The translations under genes were made by a program, and so were the position numbers. This document shows, piece by piece, positions 1-9,744 of a stretch of 45,462 nt of DNA; position 1 is the stretch's first letter; each line of letters opens with the position of its first letter. Origin of the DNA: Elusimicrobiota bacterium (GTDB lineage Bacteria > CG03 > SLGR01 > PWQF01); contig PWOI01000091.1 of NCBI GenBank assembly GCA_003557485.1, positions 1 to 45,462 of the forward strand. Direction: 5' to 3'. The notes under the pieces were generated by a model that did no database searches, had not been told where the DNA came from, and worked only from the letters and a program-made list of their open reading frames with translations.

Positions 1-2675
1 CCGCCGTGAAATTCACCGGAAGAAATCTCCTCAACCTTTTCAAGCAGCAAATCTCCCGCTTTTCTTATGACTTCTGCCGGACGCTCCTTCGAAAAATCTA
101 TATCCGCTCGCATCTTATCACTTTCTTTCCTTAGCCAGTATACTGAGAATACTGCCGGAGCGGGCCTGCGGGCCCAGTAGTAAATCGGAATCTGGAAGTC
201 GTTACCCCTTTCAACCTCATTCAGCAGGGCTGTTTCCATTTTTGACCGTTTGCCGCTTTTATAATCAATGACCCTTTCGTAGCCGGTCTCAAGACGATCT
301 ATCCGGTCATACCGTCCTTTAAGAGTTACTCCCCGGAAATCTATTTCAAAACTCTCTTCTGTAGAAACAACTTCAAATTCTTCATGTTTTATACAAGTGT
401 AGTAGTTTTTGAGCATATCCCTGACTGCAGCAAACAAATTCCTACTTTCAAAAAAAGAATAAAAACCGATATCTCCCCAAATTTGCTTAAATCTACGGAT
501 ACCTTCTTCGTACTTATTGAGAGATTCATTATGTATAATTTCCAGCAGCCTGTGGACTGCAATTCCAAGATACTGGTTAACCGTAGGTGGTTCTTTTATT
601 TTGAGAATATGTGAATAAAAAAATTTCCTGGGGCAGGATGTGAAGCTTTTAAGGATTGTAGGAGAATACTTTTCAGGGAGGCCTTTTTTAACTTTATCGC
701 AGAGACTCTCCGGATTAAATTCCAATATCCTTTTAAGAAACTTCAGGGCTGATTTTATTTCACCCTTTTTTTCGGAGGCATTCAATTTATCCATTTCGTC
801 CGCAGGTATCACATCTGCAGCCTTAAGAAGGAAATCATGTATATCTATTATTTTTTCTCCCGATAAAAACTTTTCAGGGCTGATTTTTCTCTCCGCCACA
901 AATGGAGAGATATCCGCGGACGCGCCGCTGTCGTCTGTCCTGTACCAGCAGTAAACCGTACTTTTTCCGCGGGTCCGGGCTATATTAAAAAGTCTTTTTT
1001 CAAACTCATACTGCTCTTCAACCCCCGGGTAAGGTTTAAGTTCCAGGTTTCTCCGGTCCTCAGAGGAAAGAAGAGGATTTTCCCTATAGGGCCTGGGAAA
1101 CTCATCTTCATTCATATCCACAAGATAGGCCTTTTCGAATTTTTCTCCCTTGGACTGCTGTACAGTTATAATCCTTACAGCTTCAAGTTCAGGAGCATAA
1201 GGAATATCCATATCTTTGCCGAACCCCTTGAGAAGTTCCGAAAGGTTTTCCATAAAAACTTTGAACGTAAGGGGTTTTCCGTTGAACTTTTTGAAGTGCT
1301 CCGAGTATTCCTCAACAACCCTGAGAAAATAACCGTAAAGCGAGGCAAGAAATTCACAACCGGATGATTTTTTGAGAAAATCCAGTTCTTCCATAATGCG
1401 GTATATAAAAGAAGCAGCTTCAAGCCCGCTGCTTTCATCCAGAAGTCCTTTGATTTTTTCCTTAAAAAAAACGTATTCTTCGGGATATTCTCCGCCAAAA
1501 ACCTCATCAAAAGCTTTTTTGCTGAGCTGCTGTTTTATACGCAGGGAATCAAGCCGGTCTTCACTAAGGGTTCCGGTTGAAATTATCGTTCTATAAATAT
1601 CCAGTTCCGGAGAGTCAAAACCCTCCAGCACACACTTCAGGAAAGAAAGCAGATTTATTATCTCTTTCTGCCTGAAGAAACCCACACCTCCGCCTATTAT
1701 ATAGTTTACCCCCCTGCTTTTAAGGGCATCGGTAAAGCTTTCCATAGTTTCGCCGGAAGAGCGGGAAATAATGCAAATCCTATCAGGGCTGATACCCGAT
1801 TTAATGTCCTCGGCTATATGGGATGCCACAGCCCGTGCCTGTTCGTCTCTTGTATAACCGCTTATAATATATTCCCCTCTTTGATTACCTGGCTCATTCA
1901 TAATCTTGACTGCCGGAGTAAAATTTCTTTCCAGAGCTTCCCTGAAATATCGGGGCCGGGCGCCCCTGAACCTGTATATAGAGCTGCCGTGGCTCATTGA
2001 AATAACCGAGTCCGAAGCATTCTTCAGCAGGGCAATGACAATACGTGTCATTATGCTGTCCATATCTTCAGCCTCATAAACGAAAACCTTTTTAAACTTC
2101 ATCAGGCCTTTTTGTTTTTCAAGGAGTTTTGCTGTAAAAAGTGTAAGATCGGCAAAATCAAGGTAATTGAATTTTTTAAGAACTTTAGCATATTTATTTT
2201 CCAGAAAACTCAAATCGGCATACTTTTCAGCGGCGGACCCGGAGAAATTTTTTGTGTTATTATTCCAACCGGGATTACGTTTCGATATATCAAGAAAATC
2301 CGATACGTCTTTTACCAGGCCACGGCCGAAACCTGTCACGAATCCAGGAGTAGCTCTGTTTTTAAGGATATTGCGCACAATAAGGCGTTTTTCAAAGTCG
2401 CTTACAACGCGAAAACCCGGATTTACATCTTCTGATAAATGATAATTTTCGCGAAGCACTTTTTTGCAGAATGAAGTTATACTCTCACACCACAACTCGG
2501 GGTAGGAGTTAAGCGACAGGCGGGCAGCCTCCTTAAACCGGAGTGCCGATTTACGCGAATTTGTAAGTATGAGAATCTCTCCAGAAGATGCCGAATTAAG
2601 CGCTTCGGCGATAGATTTTTTTAAGTATTCTTTTTTGCCGGAAGCGGGCGGACCGGTTATCAGTTCAACTGCCAC
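1..2675 (-). CDS. AddB/RecB-like protein: P-loop helicase-like N-terminus plus C-terminal PD-(D/E)XK nuclease; 3' end off window
   Basis: My own reverse-strand translation from GTG at 2675: VAVELITGPPASGKKEYLKKSIAEALNS.. (P-loop-like). Near the left edge: SCPRKFFYSHILKIKEPPTVNQYLGIAVHRLLE and RYDRIDRLETGYERVIDYKSGKR (PD-(D/E)XK motifs). Missing from the ORF track because it has no stop inside the window. Confidence 0.8.
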   Translation of the reverse strand, partial: MAVELITGPPASGKKEYLKKSIAEALNSASSGEILILTNSRKSALRFKEAARLSLNSYPELWCESITSFCKKVLRENYHLSEDVNPGFRVVSDFEKRLIVRNILKNRATPGFVTGFGRGLVKDVSDFLDISKRNPGWNNNTKNFSGSAAEKYADLSFLENKYAKVLKKFNYLDFADLTLFTAKLLEKQKGLMKFKKVFVYEAEDMDSIMTRIVIALLKNASDSVISMSHGSSIYRFRGARPRYFREALERNFTPAVKIMNEPGNQRGEYIISGYTRDEQARAVASHIAEDIKSGISPDRICIISRSSGETMESFTDALKSRGVNYIIGGGVGFFRQKEIINLLSFLKCVLEGFDSPELDIYRTIISTGTLSEDRLDSLRIKQQLSKKAFDEVFGGEYPEEYVFFKEKIKGLLDESSGLEAASFIYRIMEELDFLKKSSGCEFLASLYGYFLRVVEEYSEHFKKFNGKPLTFKVFMENLSELLKGFGKDMDIPYAPELEAVRIITVQQSKGEKFEKAYLVDMNEDEFPRPYRENPLLSSEDRRNLELKPYPGVEEQYEFEKRLFNIARTRGKSTVYCWYRTDDSGASADISPFVAERKISPEKFLSGEKIIDIHDFLLKAADVIPADEMDKLNASEKKGEIKSALKFLKRILEFNPESLCDKVKKGLPEKYSPTILKSFTSCPRKFFYSHILKIKEPPTVNQYLGIAVHRLLEIIHNESLNKYEEGIRRFKQIWGDIGFYSFFESRNLFAAVRDMLKNYYTCIKHEEFEVVSTEESFEIDFRGVTLKGRYDRIDRLETGYERVIDYKSGKRSKMETALLNEVERGNDFQIPIYYWARRPAPAVFSVYWLRKESDKMRADIDFSKERPAEVIRKAGDLLLEKVEEISSGEFHG

Positions 2676-3945
2676 GAATATAGAGTTTCAGGCGCTGGTT
2701 AGGATAAATACGGGCAGAAGAAAGGTTATTCCACTGTTTTATCTGCGCAACGCTGACATTATATCTGCGCGATATAACCCAGAGATTATCTCCCCTGCGG
2801 ACATTATAGTATTCCACCCTTCTTATACGCCTGTTTATCTCCTCCTGGCTCAGGTATGCTTCCGAGGCAGGAAGCGATTCGAAATTCGACACAAATTTTT
2901 CGTAGTTTTCTTCGGGAATCCTTATATTGTACTCGCTCACCGGCGGCGTTACCATTCTTCTGATTTCGGGGTTCAGGAACTGAATATCACGTATATCTGT
3001 CCCGCTCAGAGATGCTATACTCCTTAAGTCGACAGCTCCCTTCAGAGTATATTTTCTGTAGCTCAGAGGACTGCTCTCAATGGTTTCAAATCCGAAAAGT
3101 TCAGGCTCTTTAGCTATAAAAATAGCTGCCATTATTTTAGGAACAAACTCTTCAGTCTCTCTGGGAAGATAAATTTCCCAATAGTCGTCCGTATTCCACC
3201 TGCGGATATTTCTTCTAACAGCAGTCGGGCCGTAGTTGTATGCAGCAAGAGCCATCTCCCAGCTTCCAAACTCTTCATAAAGGTCCCTCAGGTAAGATGC
3301 CGCAGCGCGGGTTGATTTGCCGGGATCCCGCCTTTCATCGACCCAGTAGTCTATTTCCAGCCCTTTCATTTTTGCCGTTCGCTCCATGAACTGCCACAGC
3401 CCCACAGCTCCGGCATGTGAACGGGCAAACGGATAATAACCCGATTCTATTATCACAACATAGGCAAGATCAAGCGGAAGCCCCTCTTCGGCAAGGATCC
3501 CCTTCACCTCCTCCATATAAATAGCGGCCCTTCCGAGATAACGGCTGAAGTGCTCCCTGCCCCTTGTAGTGTAATAGTTTTTCCATCTCTCAACCCTGGT
3601 ATTATAGATAAGCGGAAAAAGATCGCTTTCTATAATTTCCGCCCTGTGCTGGTGTGAATGCGCTGATTTTAATCTTAAAACGGCAATCTCTGCATGAAAC
3701 ATCTCATAATCCCGGACGGTAAAATGATGGCGTGATTCAATCAGCTTAAGCAGAGCCCTGTCACTTATCTCTCTTGTAAGAATTATATCTCCTTTTGCAA
3801 GAGCTGCACGGGACTCTTCGATTTTTTCCGCGACAATCCTTGACAGAACACCTGATTCAATGGCATCAGACGGGGTTGCTGCCCTCGAAAACGCGCACGA
3901 TCCTAAAAACAGGGCAGATAGAACAATAAGCGCGAAGTTTCTCAT
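2665..3945 (-). CDS. mltD: Membrane-bound lytic murein transglycosylase D-like, with C-terminal LysM
   Basis: SLT motifs ESGYYPFARSHAGAVGLWQFM and AAYNYGP; C-terminal YNVRRGDNLWVISRRYNVSVAQIKQWNNL (LysM); lipoprotein-like N-terminus (LGSCA). Confidence 0.88.
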   Translation of the reverse strand: MRNFALIVLSALFLGSCAFSRAATPSDAIESGVLSRIVAEKIEESRAALAKGDIILTREISDRALLKLIESRHHFTVRDYEMFHAEIAVLRLKSAHSHQHRAEIIESDLFPLIYNTRVERWKNYYTTRGREHFSRYLGRAAIYMEEVKGILAEEGLPLDLAYVVIIESGYYPFARSHAGAVGLWQFMERTAKMKGLEIDYWVDERRDPGKSTRAAASYLRDLYEEFGSWEMALAAYNYGPTAVRRNIRRWNTDDYWEIYLPRETEEFVPKIMAAIFIAKEPELFGFETIESSPLSYRKYTLKGAVDLRSIASLSGTDIRDIQFLNPEIRRMVTPPVSEYNIRIPEENYEKFVSNFESLPASEAYLSQEEINRRIRRVEYYNVRRGDNLWVISRRYNVSVAQIKQWNNLSSARIYPNQRLKLYIRGS

Positions 3946-4184
3946 TTTTCCTTATCCTCTTTTCTTCTATCCTCGGTGCGCTGCAGAAGTTCCTGCTGAA
4001 GCCCTCTTACCCTCTCTATCGCGTTTTTTTCACTTTCGGGATCCGGACTCATCTCAATTTTCAAATGCATCCCCTCGCGTATTTTAAAAGGAAATGCATC
4101 GGAAGGAAGAAGCATTTCTCCCCCTTCCTCAAGTATAATGACCGCAACTCTGCTGTCCTCTATTCTGTCTATAAAACCTTTCAT
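3942..4184 (-). CDS. DUF3006-like small protein
   Basis: MKGFIDRIEDSRVAVIILEEGGEMLLPSDAFPFKIREGMHLKIE; overlaps the mltD start by 4 nt. Confidence 0.65.
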   Translation of the reverse strand: MKGFIDRIEDSRVAVIILEEGGEMLLPSDAFPFKIREGMHLKIEMSPDPESEKNAIERVRGLQQELLQRTEDRRKEDKEK

Positions 4185-4345
4185 TTAATCCTCCTGCAGT
4201 AATTTTCCGCATGAAAATGCTTTTCAAACCACAAAAACTAAAGCTATTCTAATAAATTTCACCCGGTGTATCAAACTTGAGCCAAAAGACATTTTTTTAT
4301 AATATTCATTAAAAGACGTACGGGTATAAATAAGGAGGATAGAAA

Positions 4346-4534
4346 ATGCCTTTCATTATTGTAAAAATGTGGACCGGGAGAAGCGCGCAGGAGAAAAAGG
4401 ATCTTATTGAAAAAATGACACAGGCAACTGTTGAAGCCATAAAATGCCCGCCCCAAGCCGTACAGATTGCCATAGAAGAGCTCAACAAAGAAAACTGGGG
4501 AATATGTGGCAGGCCCGCTTCCGAGCAGTCTTAG
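4346..4534 (+). CDS. 4-oxalocrotonate tautomerase family protein
   Basis: 62 aa, MPFIIVKMWTGRSAQEKKDLIEKMTQATVEAI; N-terminal Pro after Met and Arg at canonical position 11; AGGAGG-type RBS upstream. Confidence 0.85.
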   Translation: MPFIIVKMWTGRSAQEKKDLIEKMTQATVEAIKCPPQAVQIAIEELNKENWGICGRPASEQS

Positions 4535-4602
4535 AATTGACTTGCAGGCTACTTAAAGTACATTGTAGTTGTTTTCCTTATATGTACTTACTAAAAGAGA
4601 AA

Positions 4603-5241
4603 TCAACCTAAGTACATTATTAATCTGTCCTTAATTTCGGCTTTATCAAAACCGAACATTATAGATATATTTTCAAGGGCCTCAGGGCTGTAGAAGAATA
4701 CATGCGACGGGTCATTTTTGTAATACCAGCGGTCAAAATTCACTTCATCTGAATATATTTCTGTCTTGCAGAACAGCATCCCCCCTTTTTTCAGAATATT
4801 CCTTAGGAGCGTAAACTCGTGCCCGGGATTTCTGAAATGTTCTATAACTTCGCAACATGCAATGTAATCATATTTATCTTTAAGAAGCTCGGGCCTGTTT
4901 CTGAAAAACGGATCGTACTGAACTATATTATATTTTTCCTCGGAAAGCATTGCAGCTATAGGAGATTCGGCGCCGGACCCGAAATCAAGTCCTCTATGAA
5001 AAGGCGAGAACCTTTTTTTTATCGCATCAACAATTCCTGATACAAATCTCCGGTATCCCGGCTCATCAGGATCATTATTATGCTCCTGGTATCTTTTTTT
5101 TTCGCCTTCCGGGGAAAGGAACGATTTGCGCTCCATAAAGACAGAACCGCAAACGGCGCATTTTAAGTATCTCCTTGAAGCTGCTTCGGCGAAGAAGGAG
5201 GATTTGCCGCGACATAGAGCGCAGGCGGGGTCAGAATGCAT
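4603..5241 (-). CDS. Class I SAM-dependent methyltransferase with N-terminal Cys-rich (zinc-ribbon-like) segment
   Basis: CALCRGK..CAVCGSVF followed by GLDFGSGAESPIAAML..NIVQYDPFF..YDYIACCEVIEHFRNPG. Start may be 5262 or 5241. Confidence 0.8.
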   Translation of the reverse strand: MHSDPACALCRGKSSFFAEAASRRYLKCAVCGSVFMERKSFLSPEGEKKRYQEHNNDPDEPGYRRFVSGIVDAIKKRFSPFHRGLDFGSGAESPIAAMLSEEKYNIVQYDPFFRNRPELLKDKYDYIACCEVIEHFRNPGHEFTLLRNILKKGGMLFCKTEIYSDEVNFDRWYYKNDPSHVFFYSPEALENISIMFGFDKAEIKDRLIMYLG

Positions 5242-5839
5242 CCCGCCTGAAAAAATCAACACAGTTTTTTACAGTAGTAAAAAGGAGCGTTCGCATACCG
5301 TGACGGCCTGCCATCCCTGTCACCCTGGGTTTATCATCCACCAAAAGAATATCGTCCGGATTGAGTCCTGTTTCCCCGGCAGGCAGCCTGTAGAAACCAT
5401 CATCTTGTTTTGTCAGCCCTTTTTCAAATGATATGCATTTATAACTGAAGTGTTTTAAAAAACCGTATTTCCCGTCAAGCTCGTATATCCAGTTTGTCTG
5501 GTCGGAAAATAAACCGATCATGTATTTTTCAGAAAGCCTTTCAGCAAGCTTAACCATATCTTTACGGGGCTGGAAGTTATCAAGAATAAGGTCCCTGCAA
5601 GGCGTCAGGTCTTCATCCGTATTAAGCAGTTTTGAAACTGTTTTCCAGTATACTTCTTCCGGAACTTTTCCTGCTGTGTATCCTGTGCCTATACCAGCCT
5701 TTTTACCTGCTATTTCGTACATTTCATCAAAACTCATATTAAATCTCTGAGCCATTTTAAGAATTCCCAGCTGGAAGCCCTCCGGTGCCAGAACCCCGCC
5801 GTAATCAAACATAATCATCCGCTTACCTTTTAAATTCAC
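5231..5839 (-). CDS. HAD-family hydrolase
   Basis: MIMFDYGGVLAPEGF, GLFSDQTNW, LLVDDKPRVTGMAGRHGMRTLLFT. Confidence 0.82.
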   Translation of the reverse strand: MNLKGKRMIMFDYGGVLAPEGFQLGILKMAQRFNMSFDEMYEIAGKKAGIGTGYTAGKVPEEVYWKTVSKLLNTDEDLTPCRDLILDNFQPRKDMVKLAERLSEKYMIGLFSDQTNWIYELDGKYGFLKHFSYKCISFEKGLTKQDDGFYRLPAGETGLNPDDILLVDDKPRVTGMAGRHGMRTLLFTTVKNCVDFFRRDAF

Positions 5840-6381
5840 AGCCCCAGCTCCGTATCTATTGATTTCATAGCATCAAGGCATTCACCTATAAAATCTTCCA
5901 GTTCAAGGCCGGTATTAATACAGCTTTTTATCTGCTGCCGGTCTGCTCCGGCCGCAAAACGTTTCTCGGAGAATCTATTCATAAGAAACTCCATATTTAC
6001 CGGCTTCAGTTTCCTGTCCGGATGCATAAGGGCCGCTGCCACTATAAGACCGGTAAGGGGGTCGGCGGCATACAGGGACCACTCAAGAATATTATCAGGA
6101 TTTTTTTTGCCGGCATGCGCTTTAACGGCGTCAATAACCTGCTTTGACGCTCCCATTTCCTTGAGTATTTCGGCAGAATCAAGCCCGTGCCGGGCAAAAT
6201 TATCTCGCGTGGCATCATAATCAATATCATGGGCAAGCCCTGCAAGCGCCCAATCACTACTCTCAAGCCCGAACCTGTACGCAAGCCGTTTCATACACGC
6301 CTCGGCTGCAAGCATATGTTTTATAAGGTTTTTATCGGAAACTTTTTTTTCTATTTCCCTGATCACATCATTCCTGTTCAT
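5836..6381 (-). CDS. HD-domain phosphohydrolase
   Basis: H..AAEACM..WALAGLAHDIDYDATRDNFARHGLDSAEIL; overlaps the HAD gene by 4 nt. Confidence 0.8.
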   Translation of the reverse strand: MNRNDVIREIEKKVSDKNLIKHMLAAEACMKRLAYRFGLESSDWALAGLAHDIDYDATRDNFARHGLDSAEILKEMGASKQVIDAVKAHAGKKNPDNILEWSLYAADPLTGLIVAAALMHPDRKLKPVNMEFLMNRFSEKRFAAGADRQQIKSCINTGLELEDFIGECLDAMKSIDTELGL

Positions 6382-6464
6382 TCTTAAAACTCCAGATTCT
6401 CATCGGCCTTTATTTCGTCTATTTTTCTTTTTTCTCTTTTTAAAATAGTCTTAAACCCTTTTTT

Positions 6465-7448
6465 TCAGTTCAGGTATTTATTTATTTTCCGCATAAAATC
6501 TCCAAACCTTTTGCGGATCATTTTATTGTCACCTGCAATCCTTCTGCTCTCTTTAAGCATAATCTCTACATCCTTCCTTGATATTTTGTTGCCTTTACCG
6601 GAACTGACCGAAAGCAGTGTGGCGCAGGCTAAAATAAGCGGTATAAGACAGAAAAAACGGATGCTTTGCTCCTGCAGGGGAATAAGTGACACATACTCCA
6701 CCGCATCCTCCAGGCCCCCCAGGGCCCATCTGCAAAGAGCAGAAACTGTTTTTTTATCGGCCGCCGGGCCTGAGGCCGTATCCGTAACGGTCCGGGGAAC
6801 ATACATCCACCCTCTTTCAATGTCTTTTTTCCAGTCCTTGGCTATATTTGTAAGCTGAAGCCCTTCTCCAAACCCGGCATCATATTTCCGGAGTTCTTCT
6901 TTAAACGGAGTTACGGCATCATTCAGGACAAAAATTTCTGTAAGCATTTTTCCAACGACCCCGGCAACATAATAACAGTATAAGCGCAGTTCGTTGAAGT
7001 CCTTCATCTGGTAGACTCTGCAGCAGCAACCCGCTTTCTTATCCTGGAATTCAGCCATACCCTCTGAGGTTTCGGCAATACGGGAGGATAAAACTCTTAT
7101 GAAAGGAGAAGGAAGCGAAAAGTATACTTCAAAGATTTTTTCCCCGTTAAGCATAAGTTCTCTTTCCGGGGATTCTTTCTTCCATATATTTCTAAGAGGC
7201 TCGTAAAGTTCAAGCGCCTCTGAGAGGTTTTTACTGTCCGTGAAAATACGGGCAAATTCCCTCAGGTTTTCCGCTTTTTTAGCGGCGGACTGAAAAACAG
7301 AATCCTCAATGCAGTCCGCCATCCTGAAAAGAAGGTACCCGCTTAAAACTGCCCTGTGGGTCAAACCCTCAAGAGTACTTATATTGAGGGCAAAAGTACG
7401 GGAAACTCCCGTGAGTATCTTTTTTGAAAACTCCCAGCTGTCCTTCAT
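6465..7448 (-). CDS. Squalene/phytoene synthase family protein
   Basis: SRTFALNISTLEG..SGYLLFRMADCIEDS, YCYYVAGVVGKMLTEIF, LQLTNIAKDWKKDIERGWMYVP (two Asp-rich motifs of trans-isoprenyl head-to-head synthases). Confidence 0.85.
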   Translation of the reverse strand: MKDSWEFSKKILTGVSRTFALNISTLEGLTHRAVLSGYLLFRMADCIEDSVFQSAAKKAENLREFARIFTDSKNLSEALELYEPLRNIWKKESPERELMLNGEKIFEVYFSLPSPFIRVLSSRIAETSEGMAEFQDKKAGCCCRVYQMKDFNELRLYCYYVAGVVGKMLTEIFVLNDAVTPFKEELRKYDAGFGEGLQLTNIAKDWKKDIERGWMYVPRTVTDTASGPAADKKTVSALCRWALGGLEDAVEYVSLIPLQEQSIRFFCLIPLILACATLLSVSSGKGNKISRKDVEIMLKESRRIAGDNKMIRKRFGDFMRKINKYLN

Positions 7449-7460
7449 AACTGAAGAAAC

Positions 7461-8798
7461 CTACAGAATGGGAAGATACGAATCAATTTCATAATTGGTA
7501 ACTCGGGTTCTGTACCGGTCCCATTCAATTTTCTTGTTGGCTATAAAGCTTTTAAATACGTGTTCCCCCAGCGCCTTTTTCAGAAACTCAGATTTTTCCG
7601 CCGCCTGTATTGCTTCTATAAGACTGCCGGGAAGAGTTTTTATCCCCCTCTCCTTCCTTTCTTTTTCAGTAAGGCGGAAAACATCGTACTCTACCGGATC
7701 CTCCAGCATATATTTGTTTTTTATCCCTTCAAGTCCCGCAGCAAGCATAACGCTGAAGGCAAGATACGGGTTACAGGCGGGATCGGGGAACCTCAGTTCA
7801 ACCCTGGTGGCATTCTCCTTGCCCGGCTGGTAACGCGGAACTCTTATAAGGGCGGACCGGTTTTTCTGTCCCCATACAATATAAACCGGCGCTTCGTATC
7901 CGGGGACAAGACGTTTGTAGGAGTTTACCCACTGGTTTGTTATTGCGCATATCTCTCCGGAATGCTTCATTATACCGGCTATGAAGCTGCGTGCAACAGG
8001 AGTAAGCTGATAATCCCCGAATTCATCGTAGAAAGCATTCTTTCCGTCTTTAAAGAGAGACATATGCACATGCATCCCGCTTCCGTTAACTCCGGTTATC
8101 GGTTTGGGCATAAATGAAGCATAGGCCCCGTGATTCATAGCTATTGCCTTTACCGCCACTTTGTAGCTTATCACATCATCAGCCATCTCTATTGCCGGAG
8201 CGTACTTAAGGTCTATCTCGTGCTGGCTGGGCGCCACTTCATGATGGGAATACTCAACCGGTATTCCCATATTTTCAAGAACAAGTATTGTATCACGCCT
8301 CAAATCATGACCAAGATCAAGAGGAAGGAGGTCAAAATATCCCCCTTCATCCATAATTTCGGGAGAGCGATCGTTTTTGAAATAAAAATATTCAAGCTCA
8401 GGACCGACATTGAAGGTGTCGAACCCGGCTTTTTCCATTTCTTTAAGATTTTTTTTCAGCACATAACGGGGGCACCCGCAGTAGGGTTCACCTTCGGGAG
8501 TCCTTATATCACAGAACACTTTCGCAACTGCGCCCTCTCCCTGCCTCCAGGGAAGCAGTGTAAATGTGGAAGGATCCGGCATTGCTATCAGATCGCTTTC
8601 GTAAATCCTGGCAAAACCTTCTATTGAAGATCCGTCAAAACCCATGCCGTTTTCAAAAGCGTTTTCAAGTTCCGCCGGGGTTACCGAGAAGGATTTTACC
8701 TGTCCCAGTATATCTGTAAACCAGAACTTTATAAATTTTATTCCTTTTTCTCTGACTTCTTTAATAACTTCGGCCTTTTTAAGTCTTCTGTCTCTCAT
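7461..8798 (-). CDS. glnA: Type I glutamine synthetase
   Basis: IKFIKFWFTDILGQVKSFSVTPAEL, GFDGSSIEGFARIYESDL, VNGSGMHVHMSLF, NRSALIRVPRY. Confidence 0.95.
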   Translation of the reverse strand: MRDRRLKKAEVIKEVREKGIKFIKFWFTDILGQVKSFSVTPAELENAFENGMGFDGSSIEGFARIYESDLIAMPDPSTFTLLPWRQGEGAVAKVFCDIRTPEGEPYCGCPRYVLKKNLKEMEKAGFDTFNVGPELEYFYFKNDRSPEIMDEGGYFDLLPLDLGHDLRRDTILVLENMGIPVEYSHHEVAPSQHEIDLKYAPAIEMADDVISYKVAVKAIAMNHGAYASFMPKPITGVNGSGMHVHMSLFKDGKNAFYDEFGDYQLTPVARSFIAGIMKHSGEICAITNQWVNSYKRLVPGYEAPVYIVWGQKNRSALIRVPRYQPGKENATRVELRFPDPACNPYLAFSVMLAAGLEGIKNKYMLEDPVEYDVFRLTEKERKERGIKTLPGSLIEAIQAAEKSEFLKKALGEHVFKSFIANKKIEWDRYRTRVTNYEIDSYLPIL

Positions 8799-8824
8799 TT
8801 TTTAATATCTCCTCTGTTTTCTGG

Positions 8825-8852
8825 ATTATAATAAAACGTATTATTTTTTCAA
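8825..8852 (-). promoter_or_regulatory. Putative sigma70 promoter of glnA
   Basis: Minus strand TTGAAA (8852-8847), 16-nt spacer, TATAAT (8830-8825), just upstream of the glnA start at 8798. Confidence 0.6.
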
Positions 8853-8909
8853 TTTTAAGTTCTTAAAAGGAAGAGTAATGCCGGATATATATTTATAGAC
8901 AGGAACCTT

Positions 8910-9731
8910 TTATTCTTTAACGTCCCGATGTATGGTTATAAGAGTTTTAAATGCGTGATTTTCTATTTCTTCAAGCACAGATATGTATTGGTCCCATTTA
9001 CTGTCATCGTCCTCTGTGGCACGAACAGCCTGCATACGCATTTGCTCTGCAAGAGCCTGAACCTCGGATATCCTGCCCTGCTGCATAAGCTCCTGCATCC
9101 TGGCGGCCATCTCTTCGGATGACCGCTCCATTTCTTCCATTGATCCGCCTTTATGGTAATCTTCTATCAAAGCCCTGGCAAGGTTCATCTCTCTTCCCCG
9201 GCTGTCCGTTCTTCCGGAATCGGGGAAATAAGACCAGGTAAGATGTATAAACCTGTCAACCGCCTCATTGTAATCTTCCCAGTCCCTTCCCGAGAGCCGG
9301 GCAACAAGAGCCTCGAGAGGCCTGAAATAATCGTGCTGGTACGAAGCCATATGTATGTCCTGTTCAACTCCGGCATACTGCTGGCGAGGATCTTCATCGG
9401 GTTTTTTCGTTTTTACCATTACTCCGAGACGGTCAGGCTGAAGAGCCGCTTTTCCCACCCTGATTCTTTTTACTGTATAGTTATATTCTCTGCCCTGCCG
9501 CACTTCTTCCATATCTCCAAGCCGGCCTTTATAAAACTCAACCACTTTTTCAATAGGGTCGGCTGAATAAAAAGCGCTGACATACTCTGAAAGGTATTCA
9601 GGAATCTCATGGTCCGCTGCCACCGAACCGGGATAAACAGGCGCTACCAGCTCGGCTTGAGCAAATCGCAGGTTCACAAAACCTGCAAAAGAAAAAAATC
9701 CAATCAAAAAAAAAGAAAAGAAAAATTTCAT
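8910..9731 (-). CDS. Exported protein of unknown function
   Basis: Signal peptide MKFFFSFFLIGFFSFAGFVNLRFAQA from internal ATG at 9731 (track ORF extends to 9836); VYPGS..PIEKVVEFYKGRLG. Confidence 0.7.
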   Translation of the reverse strand: MKFFFSFFLIGFFSFAGFVNLRFAQAELVAPVYPGSVAADHEIPEYLSEYVSAFYSADPIEKVVEFYKGRLGDMEEVRQGREYNYTVKRIRVGKAALQPDRLGVMVKTKKPDEDPRQQYAGVEQDIHMASYQHDYFRPLEALVARLSGRDWEDYNEAVDRFIHLTWSYFPDSGRTDSRGREMNLARALIEDYHKGGSMEEMERSSEEMAARMQELMQQGRISEVQALAEQMRMQAVRATEDDDSKWDQYISVLEEIENHAFKTLITIHRDVKE

Positions 9732-9744
9732 TTTGACCTCCGTT

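Noticed and set aside
1175-1510. 111-aa minus ORF (and several + ORFs) in the first 2.6 kb
   Set aside because: They lie in other frames of the long edge-truncated AddB-like gene, whose frame is open across 1-2675 in the parts I translated and carries real motifs.
7560-8627. Plus-strand ORFs of 185 and 165 aa opposite glnA
   Set aside because: Antisense shadow ORFs over a clearly conserved glnA; no recognisable domain and no RBS of note.
9153-9566. 137-aa plus ORF opposite the exported protein 8910-9731
   Set aside because: Antisense to a gene with a clear signal peptide; no domain recognised.
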